The notes under the pieces are model-generated. The model was not told where the DNA came from and searched no databases. It saw nothing but the letters and a program-made list of their open reading frames with translations. A DNA stretch of 64,000 nt from the NCBI RefSeq assembly GCF_023159225.1, contig NC_063172.1:46920568-46984567 (forward strand), in the 5' to 3' direction. The stretch's first letter is position 1. The number at the start of each line of letters is the position of its first letter. The position numbers were made by a program, and so were the translations under genes. The DNA comes from Perognathus longimembris pacificus (taxonomy: Eukaryota; Chordata; Mammalia; Rodentia; Heteromyidae). Shown here in pieces: positions 23,827 to 35,819 of the stretch.

Positions 23827-24892
23827 ACATATGAAAATTTTCCCTAAATCACTGGCCATAAAAGAAATGCAAATCAAAACAACATTGAGATTCCATCTCA
23901 TACCTGTAAGAATGTCCTACTACAAGAAAACTAACAATAACAAATGTTGGAAGGGATATGGCTAAAAGGGAACCCTACTTCATTGTTGGTGGGAATGTAA
24001 ACTGGTTCAGCCACTCTGGGAAGTGGTATGGAAATTCTTCAGAAGGCTAAGCAAAGAGCTCCCCTATGACCCAGCTGCCCCATTTTGAGGCATCTACCCA
24101 AAAGACCACAAACAAGAACACACTAAAGCCACCAGTACAACAATGTTTATCACAGCACAATTTGTCATAGCTAAAATATGGAACAAAACCAGATGCCCCT
24201 CAGTAAAATCACGATCAGGAAAATGTGGTACATATACACAATGGAATTTTATGCCTCTATCAGAATGAATGAAATTGCCCCATTCGTAAGGAAATGGAAG
24301 GACTTGAAAAAAATTATACTAAGTGAAATCAGCCAGATGAAAAGAAATTTGGACTCTATGATCTTCCTCATAGGGAGTAATTAGCACAGGTTTAGGCTAG
24401 TCACAGCGGAGGATTACAAGATCCCAGTAGTTATACCCTGATGAACACATAAGATGAAGCTCAGTGAAATAAACTCCGTGTTATGGAAATGAGTGTTATA
24501 TCACTGTTGTAATTATTTTCAACATGCCATAGGAAACCATAGCTTCCATTGTTGATTATCCTCTTGTATCTCCTTCCTGTGGATGTACCTGCACTACCAC
24601 TGTATCTTATCTGAGTACATTGGAAACTGTGTATACTGGTATTAGAACTAGGAAAGTGAAAGTGAATACTAAAATCAAGAGACACAATATAAAAGGACAA
24701 ACGACTGCAAAAGCAATGCTTGCCCAACTGGTGTAAACCAACTGAACACTCATGAGGGAGAGGGAAAGAGGAAGAGGGGAGAGGGGAAGGAGGGAGGAGG
24801 TAACAAACTGTACAAGAAATGTATCCAATGCCTAACGTATGAAGTTGTAGCCACTCTGTACATCATTTTGACAATAAAAAAATTTTTTTAAA
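23827..24892 (+). mobile_element. L1 3' piece of chimeric retroposon
   Basis: L1 ORF2 C-terminus with the cysteine motif near 23943-23995, then a full 3' UTR with purine tract (24750-24800) and the end ATTTTGACAATAAAAAAATT. The chance-sized frame 24178-24384 is the ORF2 end in one frame. It starts five or so L1 bases after the point where the inverted piece at 22333 ends, showing both come from one L1 RNA. Confidence 0.92.
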
Positions 24893-24907
24893 AAGAGTGT
24901 TATTAGG
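24893..24907. repeat. Target-site duplication, right copy (chimeric L1/env insertion)
   Basis: Exact second copy of AAGAGTGTTATTAGG, next to the A-rich tail. Confidence 0.93.
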
Positions 24908-25722
24908 GAATATAAAATTTCATGCCAACAAACTAAATAAGTTTATAGAAAAGGATGCATTCATAGATAAAATCCATGTACCCAAACCAAGTGAAAAAGA
25001 TATAAATCACTTAAACAGAGTCATAGCAGGTAGTGAAATTAAAATAGTAATGAAAGACCTCCCAACCGAGAAAATCCGGGTTCTGATGGTATCAAAACTG
25101 AGTTCTGTATGGCTTTTAAGGTAGAACTAACATCAACACTTCTTCAATTCTTTGGTGAGGACAAAGAAAGGATCACTACAAAAATATATTTTATGAAGAC
25201 AGCATTATACTTATCTCAAAACCAAACAGGGACTCAACAAAAAGTGAAATATAGACCAAGCTCTTTGATAAACATAGATACAGAATTCCTTAAAAAAATT
25301 CATGCCAACAAAATTCAATAACTAATAAAAAATCGTATTCTACACGCAATCAGGATTTATCCTAGAGATGTAAAACTGATTCAATACACATATATCAATA
25401 AATATGATATAACAGATATTAAGAGAACCAAAGCATATATGATCATCTCAATAAATGCAGAAAATGACTTTGAAAATGAATGCAACATCCTCTTATGGTA
25501 AAAGCACTGGAGATCTTCAGAACTATTAGAACATTCCAAAACATAATGAAGACTTTTTAAGAAAAATCTACAGTCAACATTATACTCAATGGTCAAAATT
25601 AAAATCATTTCTTCTTAATCGGGAATAAGAAAGGATTTGTACTTTCTCTGCTCCACTTCAATATAGTACTGGAATTCTTAACCAGAACAAGACAAGAGAG
25701 AAACAAATGGAATTCAAGTAGG
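24908..25722 (+). mobile_element. Older L1, segment 3 (ORF2 reverse transcriptase region)
   Basis: Diverged L1 ORF2 covering the start of the reverse transcriptase domain. Blocks matching those at 15300-16130 appear in order, ending in GGAAAAGAAGT just before the catalytic-Asp region, which follows at 33162. Frames 24897-25124 and 25109-25321 are decayed ORF2 pieces. Confidence 0.82.
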
Positions 25723-25732
25723 AAAAGAAGTA
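25723..25732. repeat. Target-site duplication, left copy (full-length L1)
   Basis: AAAAGAAGTA, repeated at 33152-33161 at the other end of the 7.4-kb L1. Confidence 0.8.
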
Positions 25733-27656
25733 ACACCAGGGAAAGGATGATGGTGCTAACACAATAGGGGGCACCCCAACTTGCTCCAACCAAATAGTGA
25801 GCTGGGAACTCCAACAACTAATGCCCCATCAAGAGAGCGGCAAACTCAACAACCAGAACAAACAGAGAAACACAGGAAACAAAAAAGAACAACAAAAAAA
25901 AAGAAAAGTCTATAATCTGCACGGAGCCAGAAAATTTGGGGGGTACCCCTCCACCATAGCCTGAACAGGGCCAGGCTGGGAAAGCGGCTCGGTCGCTGGC
26001 AAATGGGACCACAGATCATCAGCGACCACAGAAGCAACAGAGGAAAAGTCCACTGCGAGTGCAGAAACCAGACAGTAGGAGCTCCACGGGACACAGACCA
26101 TGCACAGACCGGACCAAGCCAGATGGCAGCGTGGGTCTGGCCATGTGTGACCAAATGGCTGGGACCAGACAACAGCAAGGGAGCCTGGTGCCACAGACAT
26201 GGAGAGCCGGGGCTGGCGCTGCCACCAAATGATTGCCACACCCTAGCCCGGAAAATCCCACAGTATTGTGGGACACACACACAATCCAGGACCAGTAAGT
26301 TCCCCATTGCTGCCCCTCCCCCAATGGGAGATTAGCTCTGACAGAGGCCCAAAACCTGACATAGAGCTCATCACAAGGGGTCAAAGAAACTAGAGCTCCT
26401 TCCTTCCCCCTCTCTGCCCCGAGGGAACAAAGAACCCCATATCTGGCGGCTTTAGGACCCTATAGCTCTTGGGAGAACACAGGAGCTAGCAGCAAGCGGA
26501 GCACCTCCAAACAAAGTGGCCAAGAGACACCTTAGGTCAGTGTCCCCCAAACCCCCAGCTAGGGAGCCTGAGTCTGCATGCACCAGTCCCACCAGCAGGG
26601 ACCCAGGGACTGGTAGGCATTTTACCTCAACTTGAGGCACCCTGGTTTGTGCAGACCTTTTGAACAACAGCTGCAGGCTTGCTGGTGTGCAATACCAGCC
26701 CAGCAGGGGCACGTGGGCCTGAGCACATGGTCCCCTCACAGCAGAGGCGTAGAGAGGCCATGGGCACCAACCCACACCCAGACATTTGAACCTGCTAGGA
26801 GCCACGCATACTGCCCTCACAGCAGGTTCACAAGAGGGCACAAGCACCCTCCAACAAATCCAGGGCAGCACACGCCCCAAAAGAAACACAAGAGCTCACA
26901 GCTATGTGCCCCCCAGAGAGCCCATGTGGGTCAGCGTTCTATCCCTCCAGCAGGAGGGTCCTACACTCATTCCCCTGCGGGAAAGCACAGGAGGGAAAGT
27001 GCCCCCCCCCCCCCGCGGTAACACCCGCTCTGGTATGCACACTCTGCACAGGTGGCTGGGCCACCCCTCAACAGCAATAGCTATTCTGACAGGAGCACTC
27101 CACAGAGGTGGCTGGGCCACCCATCAGTGGCAATATTCAGACTGAGAGGCGAGCTCTCTTGACCCACAGAAACTAGTGGAAAAGGAATTTTAAAAAGAGA
27201 AAAGTCTCCACACCACGCTGAATCAGCAACCTGCAAACCTCCAACAGGGACCTACAAGGGACAGCACAGTACAGTGGCAGAGCAAAGTCCCACAGAGAAA
27301 GCCACAGAACGAACCCACCCCTAACTGCTGTGAGGATAAGCACATTGGCAACAACCAAGATAGTCACACTCACCCATAGGGCATAAGGTTCAAAAGCTGA
27401 ACTCAAACCCAGAGCCATGATACAAACAAATCCCTGCTGGTGAACCAGCAGGAACCAGCACAAAGCCAAGCCAAGGCAGCCACATACCAGTCCCCAAAAC
27501 GAAGTGAAGGAATTAATCCATAACTGATTCACTCCAAATGTGTAAATCACAAAGAAATATTACAAATTTTATGAAAGGTCAAGCCAACTACAAAAAGCAG
27601 TACTACCGAAGAGGAGATGGAGAATAAAGAAAACAACTGAGGGTAAGACAGCAGAA
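25733..27656 (+). promoter_or_regulatory. L1 5' UTR (subfamily C), GC-rich promoter region
   Basis: About 1.9 kb of leader with many CpG or former CpG sites, much more GC-rich than its surroundings, as expected for an L1 promoter. It includes a run of C at 27002-27014 and two copies of a 56-bp unit with AGGTGGCTGGGCCACCC at 27050 and 27106. Many overlapping frames of 100-150 codons on both strands (25846-26307 -, 26003-26335 +, 26452-26889 -, 26632-27021 +, 27173-27550 -) reflect GC content and are not supported as genes. Confidence 0.75.
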
Positions 27657-27930
27657 ATGATCGAATGCCTCAGGAACAAATTAAAAAAACAAATCCAGGA
27701 ATGTAGAATGGAAGTCTCAAAGGATCTTCAGGAAGTCAAGAAAGAAATGGAAGCAAAAATAGATACAGTCTACTCCTCCGTTAAGGAAAAGCTTAGAATC
27801 ATGAGAAACAAAATGCATGAAAAAATATATTCAAAATACAACTCATTAAAAGAAGAAATTACCACAATGAGAGCTGATGTGGCAACCATAAACAGCTCAC
27901 TTGCAAACCACACTCGAAGCCACATCACAG

Positions 27931-27940
27931 AGAATTGATC
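27931..27940. repeat. Target-site duplication of SINE, left copy
   Basis: AGAATTGATC, repeated at 28157-28166. Confidence 0.88.
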
Positions 27941-28156
27941 TTTTTTTTTTTTTTTTTTTTTTTTGGCCAGTCCTGGGGCTTGGACTCTGGGCCTGAGCAC
28001 TGTCCCTGGCTTCTTTTTGCTCAAGGCTAGCACTCTTCCACTTGAGCCACAGCACCACTTCTGGCCATTTTCTATATATGTGGTGCTGGGTAATCGAACC
28101 CAGGGCCTCATGTACATGAGGCAGACACTCTTGCCACTAGGCCATATCCCCAGCCC
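27941..28156 (-). mobile_element. ID-like SINE inside L1 ORF1
   Basis: Minus-strand long ID-like SINE. It begins on the plus strand with the T run of its A tail (27941-27964), then GGCCAGTCCTGGGGCTTGGA, and ends with CTAGGCCATATCCCCAGCCC, the complement of the SINE start. The 10-bp TSD shows insertion into L1 ORF1 after that L1 had landed. Little divergence from the other ID-like copies suggests it is fairly young. Confidence 0.95.
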
Positions 28157-28166
28157 AGAATTGATC
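28157..28166. repeat. Target-site duplication of SINE, right copy
   Basis: AGAATTGATC, second exact copy. Confidence 0.88.
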
Positions 28167-28897
28167 ATCTTGAATCTCAAGTTTCTCTTTTGGATGATAA
28201 GGATCAGATGATTATCGCACCCCAAGAAACTGTCAAACTCCAGGGCAAACTAATCCAGGAGATAGTGGACAGGGAAAAAAGATATAATTTGCATATTATC
28301 AGAATAGATGAAGGAGAGGAGTACCAGAGCAGAGGTATACAGCACATATTCAATAGAATTATTAAAGAGAATTTCCCCAATATCAAAATGGAAAACCTCA
28401 CCCAAATAACAGAAGCATATAGAATACCTAGGAGACCGAACCATGGAAGAAACATCCTCAGACACATCATAGGCAAGCCCTCAGATTTCAACAAGAAGGA
28501 ACACATTCAGAATGCAGTCAAAACAAAGAAAGAACTATACTACACAGAAAAAAAGACCAGAATCATGGCAGACATCTCCACAAAAACTTACAATGCACAA
28601 AGAACACCATCCAAGTCCTGCAGTCCAACAATTGCCAATCCAGACTTAGAGACCCAGCAAAATTAAAATTTACTTTGGAGGGAAAAGCCAGAACTTTCCA
28701 TAGCAAAGGCAAACTAAAGGAATATGTGAATAAAACCCAGCCTTACAATGAATTCAAAGAGGGGAGCCCCACCCAACAGAAAACGTACAGGACCTCCAGA
28801 CAGAAACAGAAAGAAACTACAATAGCCAGAGCCCAACAGGAAGAGCAGCCCAAAAAAGACAAGAAAGAAGAGAGATGAAACACAGCCTAACAGGAAA

Positions 28898-31800
28898 ATG
28901 GAAGGGGAAAAAAAAAACCTATCCATGATCTCTATGAATATTAATGGATTAAATTCCTCAATAAAGAGGAGACGACTAGCACAGTGGATGTGCAAGCAAA
29001 ATATTGCTATCTGTTTTCTTCAAGAGACCCATCTTACAGCAAGGGACAAAAACAGGCTCCGAATGAAAGGATCCAGCAAGATCTTCCAAGAAAACGCACC
29101 TACCAAAATGACAGGGGTAGCCATCATGATTTCAGACAAGCTATACATCTCATTAAAATCAGTTCAAAAATATAAAGGAGGACACTGCATTTTAATATAA
29201 GGAAAAATCCAGAACCAAGATATCATCGTGGTAAATTTATACTCATCAAACAAAAGAGGCCCTAAATATGTCAAACAAATTCTTTCAGAACTACCGAACT
29301 AGATAGACCCAAATACAATCATAGTGGGAGATTTTAATACTCCACTCTCTCCAAGAGACAGATCCAACACACAGTGGATTAGCAAAACATCCAAAGACCT
29401 AAGTAAGACCATATCCCACATGGATCTGATAGATCTGTACAGAGTGTTTCACCCTACAGACACCCAAAATACATTCTTCTCAGCAGCCCATGGAAAATCT
29501 CCAAAATTAATCATGTCATAGTCCACACAAAGTATCTCAGCAAATACAAGAGTCTTGACATTATTCCATGTATTCTATCTGATCACAGTGGAATCAAGGT
29601 AGCCCTCAACAACAAAGGATACCACAGAAACTACACAAATACTTGGAGGCTAAACCCCTCACTGTTATCTAATACTTGGGTAACAGAGAAAATTAAGGAC
29701 GAAATCAACAAGTTCATAAGCCACCACAACAATGAAAATACATCACAAAGAAACCTATGGGACACAGCAAAAGCATTAAAAGAATAGAATCAGAACAGGT
29801 AAATAATCTCATGATGCAGTTAAAACGATTGGAGGAACAAGAAAAATTTGAATCTAAAACGACTAGGGGGAGCAAGACCACAAAGATCAAAGGAGAGATA
29901 AATCTAACGGAGAATTGAAAGATCATTAAACAAATAAATAAAACTAAAGGCTGGTTCTTTGAGAAAATAAATAAAATTGACAGACCCCTCGCAAGACTTA
30001 CAAAAAAAAAAAAAAAAGACTCATATCCGTAAAATCAGGGACTCCACCGGAAAAATTACAACAAATACAAACGATATTCAAACAATCATAAGGAACTATT
30101 TCCAGAACCTCTACTCACTAAAGAACAAAAATTTTACAGAAATCGATCAATTCTTAGAGAAGTATAAACTTCCCAAACTGAATCAAGAAGAAATAAATCA
30201 ACTAAATAAACCAATAACTTACAGCGAGATACAGGGGGTAATCAAGAGCGTCCCAACAAAGAAAAGCCCAGGCCCAGATGGATTCATCAATGAATTCCAT
30301 AAAACCTTTAGTGAGGAGCTAATACCAATGCTCCTCAAACTCTTCCCCAAAATAGAAACAGAGGGAGAAATCCCAAACTCATTCTATGAAGCTAATATTA
30401 TACTCATCCCCAAACCAGGCAAAGACCCAACAAAAAAAAAGAGAACTACAGACCAATATCACTAATGAACACAGACGCAAAGCTCCTCAATAAAATATTA
30501 GCTAACAGGATCCAGAAACTGATCAAGAAAATTATACATCATGATCAAGTAGGCTTCATCCCACAGTCACAAGGATGGTTCAACATCCTTTAATCAATTA
30601 ATGTAATTCACCACATAAACAGAACTAAAATCTTTTTATCTTTGTCGATGCCCAAAAAGCCTTTGACAAAATACAACATCCATACTTATTAAAAGCTCTG
30701 GAGAGAACAGTTATAGATGGAAAATTCCTTAAAACAATAAAAGCCATGTATAAGAGACCAACTGTTAATATCGTATTAAATGGAGAGAAACTAAAATCAT
30801 TCCCCCTAAACTCAGGAACAAGGCAAGGATGCCCAATCTCCTCACGTCTTTTCAACATAGTGCTGGAATCCCTAGCCATACCAATAAGGCAAGAGGAGGA
30901 CATCAAAGAGATCCACATTGGCAAAGAAGAAATCAAACTATCCCTATTCACAGATGACATGATCTTGTATCTGAAGGACCCAAAAAACTCAGTCCCCAAA
31001 CTCCTATACCTAATAAACCATTTTGGCAAAGTAGCAGGATACAAAATCAATCCACAAAAGTATGCAGCTTTTCTGTACACCAGCAATGTACAAGCAGAAA
31101 AGGAAATTATGGAAATAATACCATTTACAATAGCCAAAAAAAGAATAAAGTACCTAGGGATCAACCAAACCAATGTAATGAGAACCTATTTAATGAGAAC
31201 TACAAAAATCTAATAAGGGAAATCAAAGAAGACACAAGGAGTTGGAAAGACCTCCCATGCTCATGGGTAGGCAGAATCAATATAGTGAAAATGGCCATAT
31301 TGCCCAAATTGTTACACAAATCCAATGCAATCCCCATCAAGATCCCAGCTACATTCCTCACTGAAATAGAGAAAACAACCCATAAATTCATATGGAACAG
31401 CAAAAGACCTAGAAGAGCCAAAGCAATCTTAGGCACAAGAAGCAGTGCAGGAGGAATCACAATACCACACTTCAAGCTCTATTATAGCAGCATCATAACA
31501 AAAAAAAAAAGGAAAACAACCTGGTATTGGTATAAAAACAGACTTGAAGACCAATGGAATAGAATAGATGACCCAGAAATAAAGCCGCGTTCTTACAGTC
31601 AGCTGATACTTGACAAAGGAGCTAAAAACATTCAATGGGAAAAACATAGCCTCTTCAACTACTGGTGCTGGAAAAACTGGGCAGCCACATATAGAAAACT
31701 CTAAGTAGACCCTAGCTTATCATTATGCACCAAGATCAACTCAAAATGGATTAAGGACCTCAACATCAGACCTGAATCCTTGAAACTATTGAAGGACAGA

Positions 31801-32690
31801 GTAGGAGAAATGCAAGAACTTATAGGCACAGGTAAGACCTTCCTGACCATAGTCCTAGGGGCACAACAGATAGGGGAGAGTCTCGACAAATGGGACTACT
31901 ACAAAATAAAAAATTCCTGCACAGCTAAAGACAGAGCCACCAAACTAGAAAGACAGCCAACCATATGGGAAAGAATCTTCACCAACAAAGCAACAGACAA
32001 AGGCCTAATATCCATCATCTACAGAGAACTCAAAAAACTAATCCCTCCAAACCCAGTAAACCAATTAAATGGGCAAAGAAGCTAAAGAGCGACTTCACAG
32101 GAGAAGAGATAAAAATGGTAAAGAAACATATGAGGAAATATCCAACATCCCTGGCAGTAAAGGAAATGCAAATAAATACAACCCTGAGATAACACCTCAC
32201 TCCAGTTAGAATGGCCTATACTCTGAACTCAGGCAACAACAAATGCTGGAGGGGGTGCGGGGAAAGAGGAACCCTTCTCCACTATTGGTGGGAGTGCAAA
32301 TAGTACAACTACTTTTGGAGAACAGTATGGAGGTTCCTCAAAATGCTCAGCATAGACATACCCTATGACCCACCCATACCAATCCCAGGCATCTATCCTG
32401 AACAAAAGGTCTCAGGATATCATAAAGACATCTATACATCCATGATTATCGCTGCACAATTCACAATAGCCAAAATATGGAAACAACCCAAATGCCCCAC
32501 TACAGATGAATGGATACAAAATATGTGGTACCTGTACACAAATGAATAATACATAGCGATTAGAAATGATAAAATATTGGTATTTTCAGGGAAATGATCA
32601 GAACTTGAACAAATAATGTTGAGCGAGACAAGGCTAAAATACAGAAAACAAAGGGGCATGGTCTTCTTGATATATGACTGCTGTGGGGAG
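28898..32690 (+). pseudogene. L1 ORF2 (endonuclease-reverse transcriptase), broken
   Basis: Starts at a Met shortly after ORF1 (28898). The endonuclease has LQETH near 29016, GDFNTPLSP near 29326 and SDHS near 29580, so its catalytic residues are still visible. Stops lie at 29198-29200 and near 29299. The reverse transcriptase region is split (29977-30465, 30746-31213, 31285-31704). The active-site block reads FTDD (30947-30958) rather than the usual FADD, keeping both Asp. The C-terminal cysteine motif lies near 32240-32300. Homopolymer A runs at 30001-30016, 30431-30439 and 31499-31510 coincide with frameshifts. Confidence 0.9.
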
Positions 32691-33151
32691 GGATCAGTAT
32701 AGACCAGGTCTGCAAACCAACAAACTTATTTCAAATGGCATTTCCACAAGTTCAGGTCAGTGATCTTACATTATGTATCTAACACCAAAAAACTACTAAA
32801 CATAAAAAGGTCTAGAATAGACCTATCAGTGGATCACAATAGCTCAACATCTATGTGCACATGATTATATAAGTTGAGGATAAGCAAAAACAACTCCAAG
32901 ATAAGGACACAGGAGGATTCAATTGTTGTCGTTACGTTTAATGTTCTAAGTGAATGTCCTTTGGTGTACCCTTAAGTGGTTAGTGTATATGAGTTTGGTA
33001 CACTGGATATTGCATATATGCCTATCTGATCTAAGGAAGGGAAAGAAAAATGAGAGTGTAAGATATCACAAGAAATGTACTCACTGCCTTATTATGTAAC
33101 TGTACCCCTTTTGCACAACACCTTGTCAACAAAATTTAATCAATATTTTAA
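32691..33151 (+). other. L1 3' UTR (subfamily C)
   Basis: Non-coding end with GAAATGTACTCACTGCCTTA and CTTGTCAACAAAATTTAATC near its end and a short A run. It shares the last block with subfamily B but lacks the long purine-rich tract. Confidence 0.8.
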
Positions 33152-33161
33152 AAAAGAAGTA
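33152..33161. repeat. Target-site duplication, right copy (full-length L1)
   Basis: AAAAGAAGTA, matching 25723-25732. Confidence 0.8.
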
Positions 33162-33915
33162 CAACCATCCCTTGCAGACTATATGATATTATATCTAAAG
33201 TATCCCCTAGTCACCTCCAAACTCTGAGATATGATAAATAATTTTGGTAAAGTAGTAGACTAGATAATCAATCTACAAATTTCAATAGCCTTTCTACATA
33301 TCAACAATGAGATCTAGAATAAACTCAGGAAAGCAAATTAATTCGCAATTATTTCAGAAGAAAACAAAAGAAAATATCCTTGGAGCCAACTTAGCCAAGG
33401 CAACAAAGGACCTCTACAATAAATTGTTGAACATAGACATTGTAGAAGACATTAAGAAGTGGAAATGACTACCATGTTCCTCAATTGGAAGGATCAACAT
33501 TGTGAAAACAGCAATATGGCCTATAGGAATCTACAAATGAAATGCAATACCCATCAAAACACCAATGTCGTTTTCCCCTGGAATAACGAAGAACATACAA
33601 AAATAAATCATATGGAACCACTAAAAATCTTCCATAGCAAAAACAATCCTGTTCAAAATAAGTGTTACTGGAAGTATAACAATTCTAGAATTCAAACTCT
33701 ACTGTAGGAATATAGTAATAGAAACAGCTTGGTACTGGCAAAAAGAAAAGTAAAAGCCCAAGACTAATAAATCAGATCTTAAAATTAACCCAGAAACTTA
33801 TTACATATGATAAAAATAAGACAACCTCTTCAATAAATGGTGTTGAGAAAACTGGATAACCACACACAGAAAACAAACTTCATCCCTATCTATTACCCTG
33901 CACTAATATCAATTC
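33162..33915 (+). mobile_element. Older L1, segment 4 (reverse transcriptase and beyond)
   Basis: Older L1 resumes with the region of the catalytic Asp pair (TTGCAGACTATATGATATTA; one Asp lost to Tyr) and continues through blocks equivalent to 16190-16920 in the other L1. Badly decayed. Ends at the next insertion. Confidence 0.82.
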
Positions 33916-33930
33916 AAAATAGATCAATGA
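33916..33930. repeat. 15-bp direct repeat, left copy
   Basis: AAAATAGATCAATGA, repeated at 35820-35834. On either side the older L1 text is continuous, so this is a TSD of the insert between. Confidence 0.88.
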
Positions 33931-35819
33931 AGTAATTGAGGATAACACTGGATAATGGCTTTTTGAAATTGAAAAAAAAATTTTGGAGCAACTGTAAACA
34001 GAAATGCCAAATTATTGATGGTTATTTTTGCTGCTTCATATAGGTATAAAATTAATGCATAAGGAAGCCCATTCTTTCATGTTAAACATGGGGTGGAGGA
34101 GGGGAGAAAGGGAACTTTTTCTTAAAATGACAATAATTACTTCTATTTTAAAATTTCCTGATGATTGAATGTGAGGCCCTTCTAACATGATTTGAGAAGC
34201 TGTAAAAGTATAGGCAAGTTATTTTCCTGTTTATATTTCTTGTTTGTTTGGAGAACAATTGGTAGGTGTCTAATGACTGTTTACTTCATTGTTATATTGC
34301 AGTAAAAGATTTAAAACAACCATTGTATGTTTGCTTTTGATGTAACCCTTTGTGAAATTAGCACTTTGGGGGCCAATGAAGAAATGCAGTGTTCACTCTC
34401 TTCCTCTCTGCCTTTCCTTAGCAGAAATGTGCTTATTAGCAAGCTATAAGTCAAACTGCTGCCTTTAAAGAAAAAATTCACAAAACTGAGTTCAAAATTA
34501 AAGCAAGTGTTCCAAAACTTGGTCTCTGATATTTGTAAAACTTTTTCTTCCTCTATTAAATAAGAATATGTTACCATTAAAGTCGTTAGTATTATATTGT
34601 TTTCAGAAAGACACAATGGACAACTATAATCCAGCATCTTAATGCATTGAAACTTTTTAGAAGGGTTGGGAAATGTGGCTGGAAAGGTTCTTTGGAAAAT
34701 ATATAATCAAGGTACTTCATGGCATTTTAAAAAAGGAACGTCTTAATAACAGTGTTGACCTCTATTTGGATATTTTGATCCTAGTTTTTTCTTCAGAATC
34801 TCCTTTATTGGAATTGTTATTTGATCATAAAAAGAGGAGGTGTTGATATCTACTTGTTGAGTTTATAAGATGTTTTCCTGGATATAAACAAGACTATTTA
34901 AAGAAAAATATTTTTTCTACCATCTGGTACTAAAAATATGAATTTTTACAGATTCCCCTGCGTAATCTCTTGAAATATCCTTGGCAGAGTTTGATGATGA
35001 CTCCTAAGCTTTTTCGTCATGCACTCATAATCTGTCTCATAAAAATAAATGAAACCATGATTTTCCTCCACAATGTACCATGTCTAATTTCCATGGGTTT
35101 ATTCCATCAATGGATAGATATTTGGACTTTGTATTGCTTGTATGTTTTATATTGGATCATCCATAATGTCTCCGGAGAATAAAATAAGGATTGTTAAGTA
35201 CATCTTTCAAGGCAGAGCATTGAGTTGGGAAGGGGGGGGATGACATTTCAGGTCAGAAAATGGCAATATTCTATTTGGTACCTTAATGCTCAGAACATAG
35301 TGAAAACTGGAAATAGAGGGAACAAGTAGATAGCACTGTTCTTTTTCTCTGGACAGTGGCAGCACAAGTTGGTGGTATGGAGCTTTACTTCTAGGACAGC
35401 AAAACTGCAGATAATAGGATGGATAATTATCAGAAGACAGCTCAGGCGAAGGTCTGATCATTCTTTAATAATACTTTGTTACTTGAATTAAGGATCGGAG
35501 ACATCATAAATGGGATGGATTTCTGTGCCTTTTGCTGTTATTGTTTAAGTTACAAATAGTTCTGGTACATCTCTTAATGTAAGTGGCTATTTGACTTTGG
35601 AATTTTGCATTTGAGCTATACCGTCATCTATTTCTTTTGTTTAGCTGCTCTAGAAAATGAGGTAGCCTGAATTTACATTTGTATAATTCTTTACCACCTC
35701 TAGTTAAATATTTCCTTTCATTGTTTAAAAATAATTGATGTGTTCCACCATATACTTTTTTCATATATTAGATGGTTAGAATTCTAGAGAATTGATTATA
35801 AAATATTTTCAATACAAAT
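33931..35819. mobile_element. 1.9-kb inserted segment of unknown origin
   Basis: Lies between two copies of a 15-bp direct repeat within the older L1. The interior is not L1, SINE or LTR sequence that I recognise. It looks like 3'-UTR-type DNA: AT-rich, several AATAAA signals (near 35041 and 35178) and no long open frame (108 codons at most, minus strand 34311-34637, no domain recognised). The right end TTTTCAATACAAAT is A-rich, but no clear poly(A) tail remains. Likely a retrotransposed piece of a cellular RNA in plus orientation; other routes are not excluded. Confidence 0.6.

Larger units (their letters stand above)
27657..28666 (+). pseudogene. L1 ORF1 interrupted by a SINE
   Basis: The first 94 codons (27657-27938) form a Lys/Glu-rich coiled coil starting with Met, typical of ORF1p N-termini. 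An ID-like SINE (27941-28156) breaks the frame. ORF1 resumes at about 28157 and runs to 28666 (frame 28190-28666) through the RRM and C-terminal domain, including a block IQNAVKTKKELYYTEKKTRI. The remainder of the C-terminus is in another frame (28675-28878). Read without the SINE, it would be of usual ORF1 length, so SINE insertion was one of several disabling events. Confidence 0.88.
25733..33151 (+). mobile_element. Full-length inactive L1 (subfamily C), inserted in older L1
   Basis: A 7.4-kb LINE-1 with complete 5' UTR, ORF1, ORF2 and 3' UTR, flanked by a 10-bp TSD and placed inside the reverse transcriptase region of the older L1. Removing it rejoins the older L1 reading order exactly. 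It differs from the L1 at 11274 in having a GC-rich 5' UTR and a 3' UTR without a long purine tract. An ID-like SINE interrupts ORF1. ORF2 has at least two early stops (29198-29200 and near 29299) and several frameshifts, so it is not autonomous. Confidence 0.93.

Noticed and set aside
25846..27145. Several open frames of 100-150 codons on both strands
   Set aside because: They overlap one another in a GC-rich L1 5' UTR, are Trp/Cys/Ser-rich without domains and follow from low stop density in GC-rich DNA.
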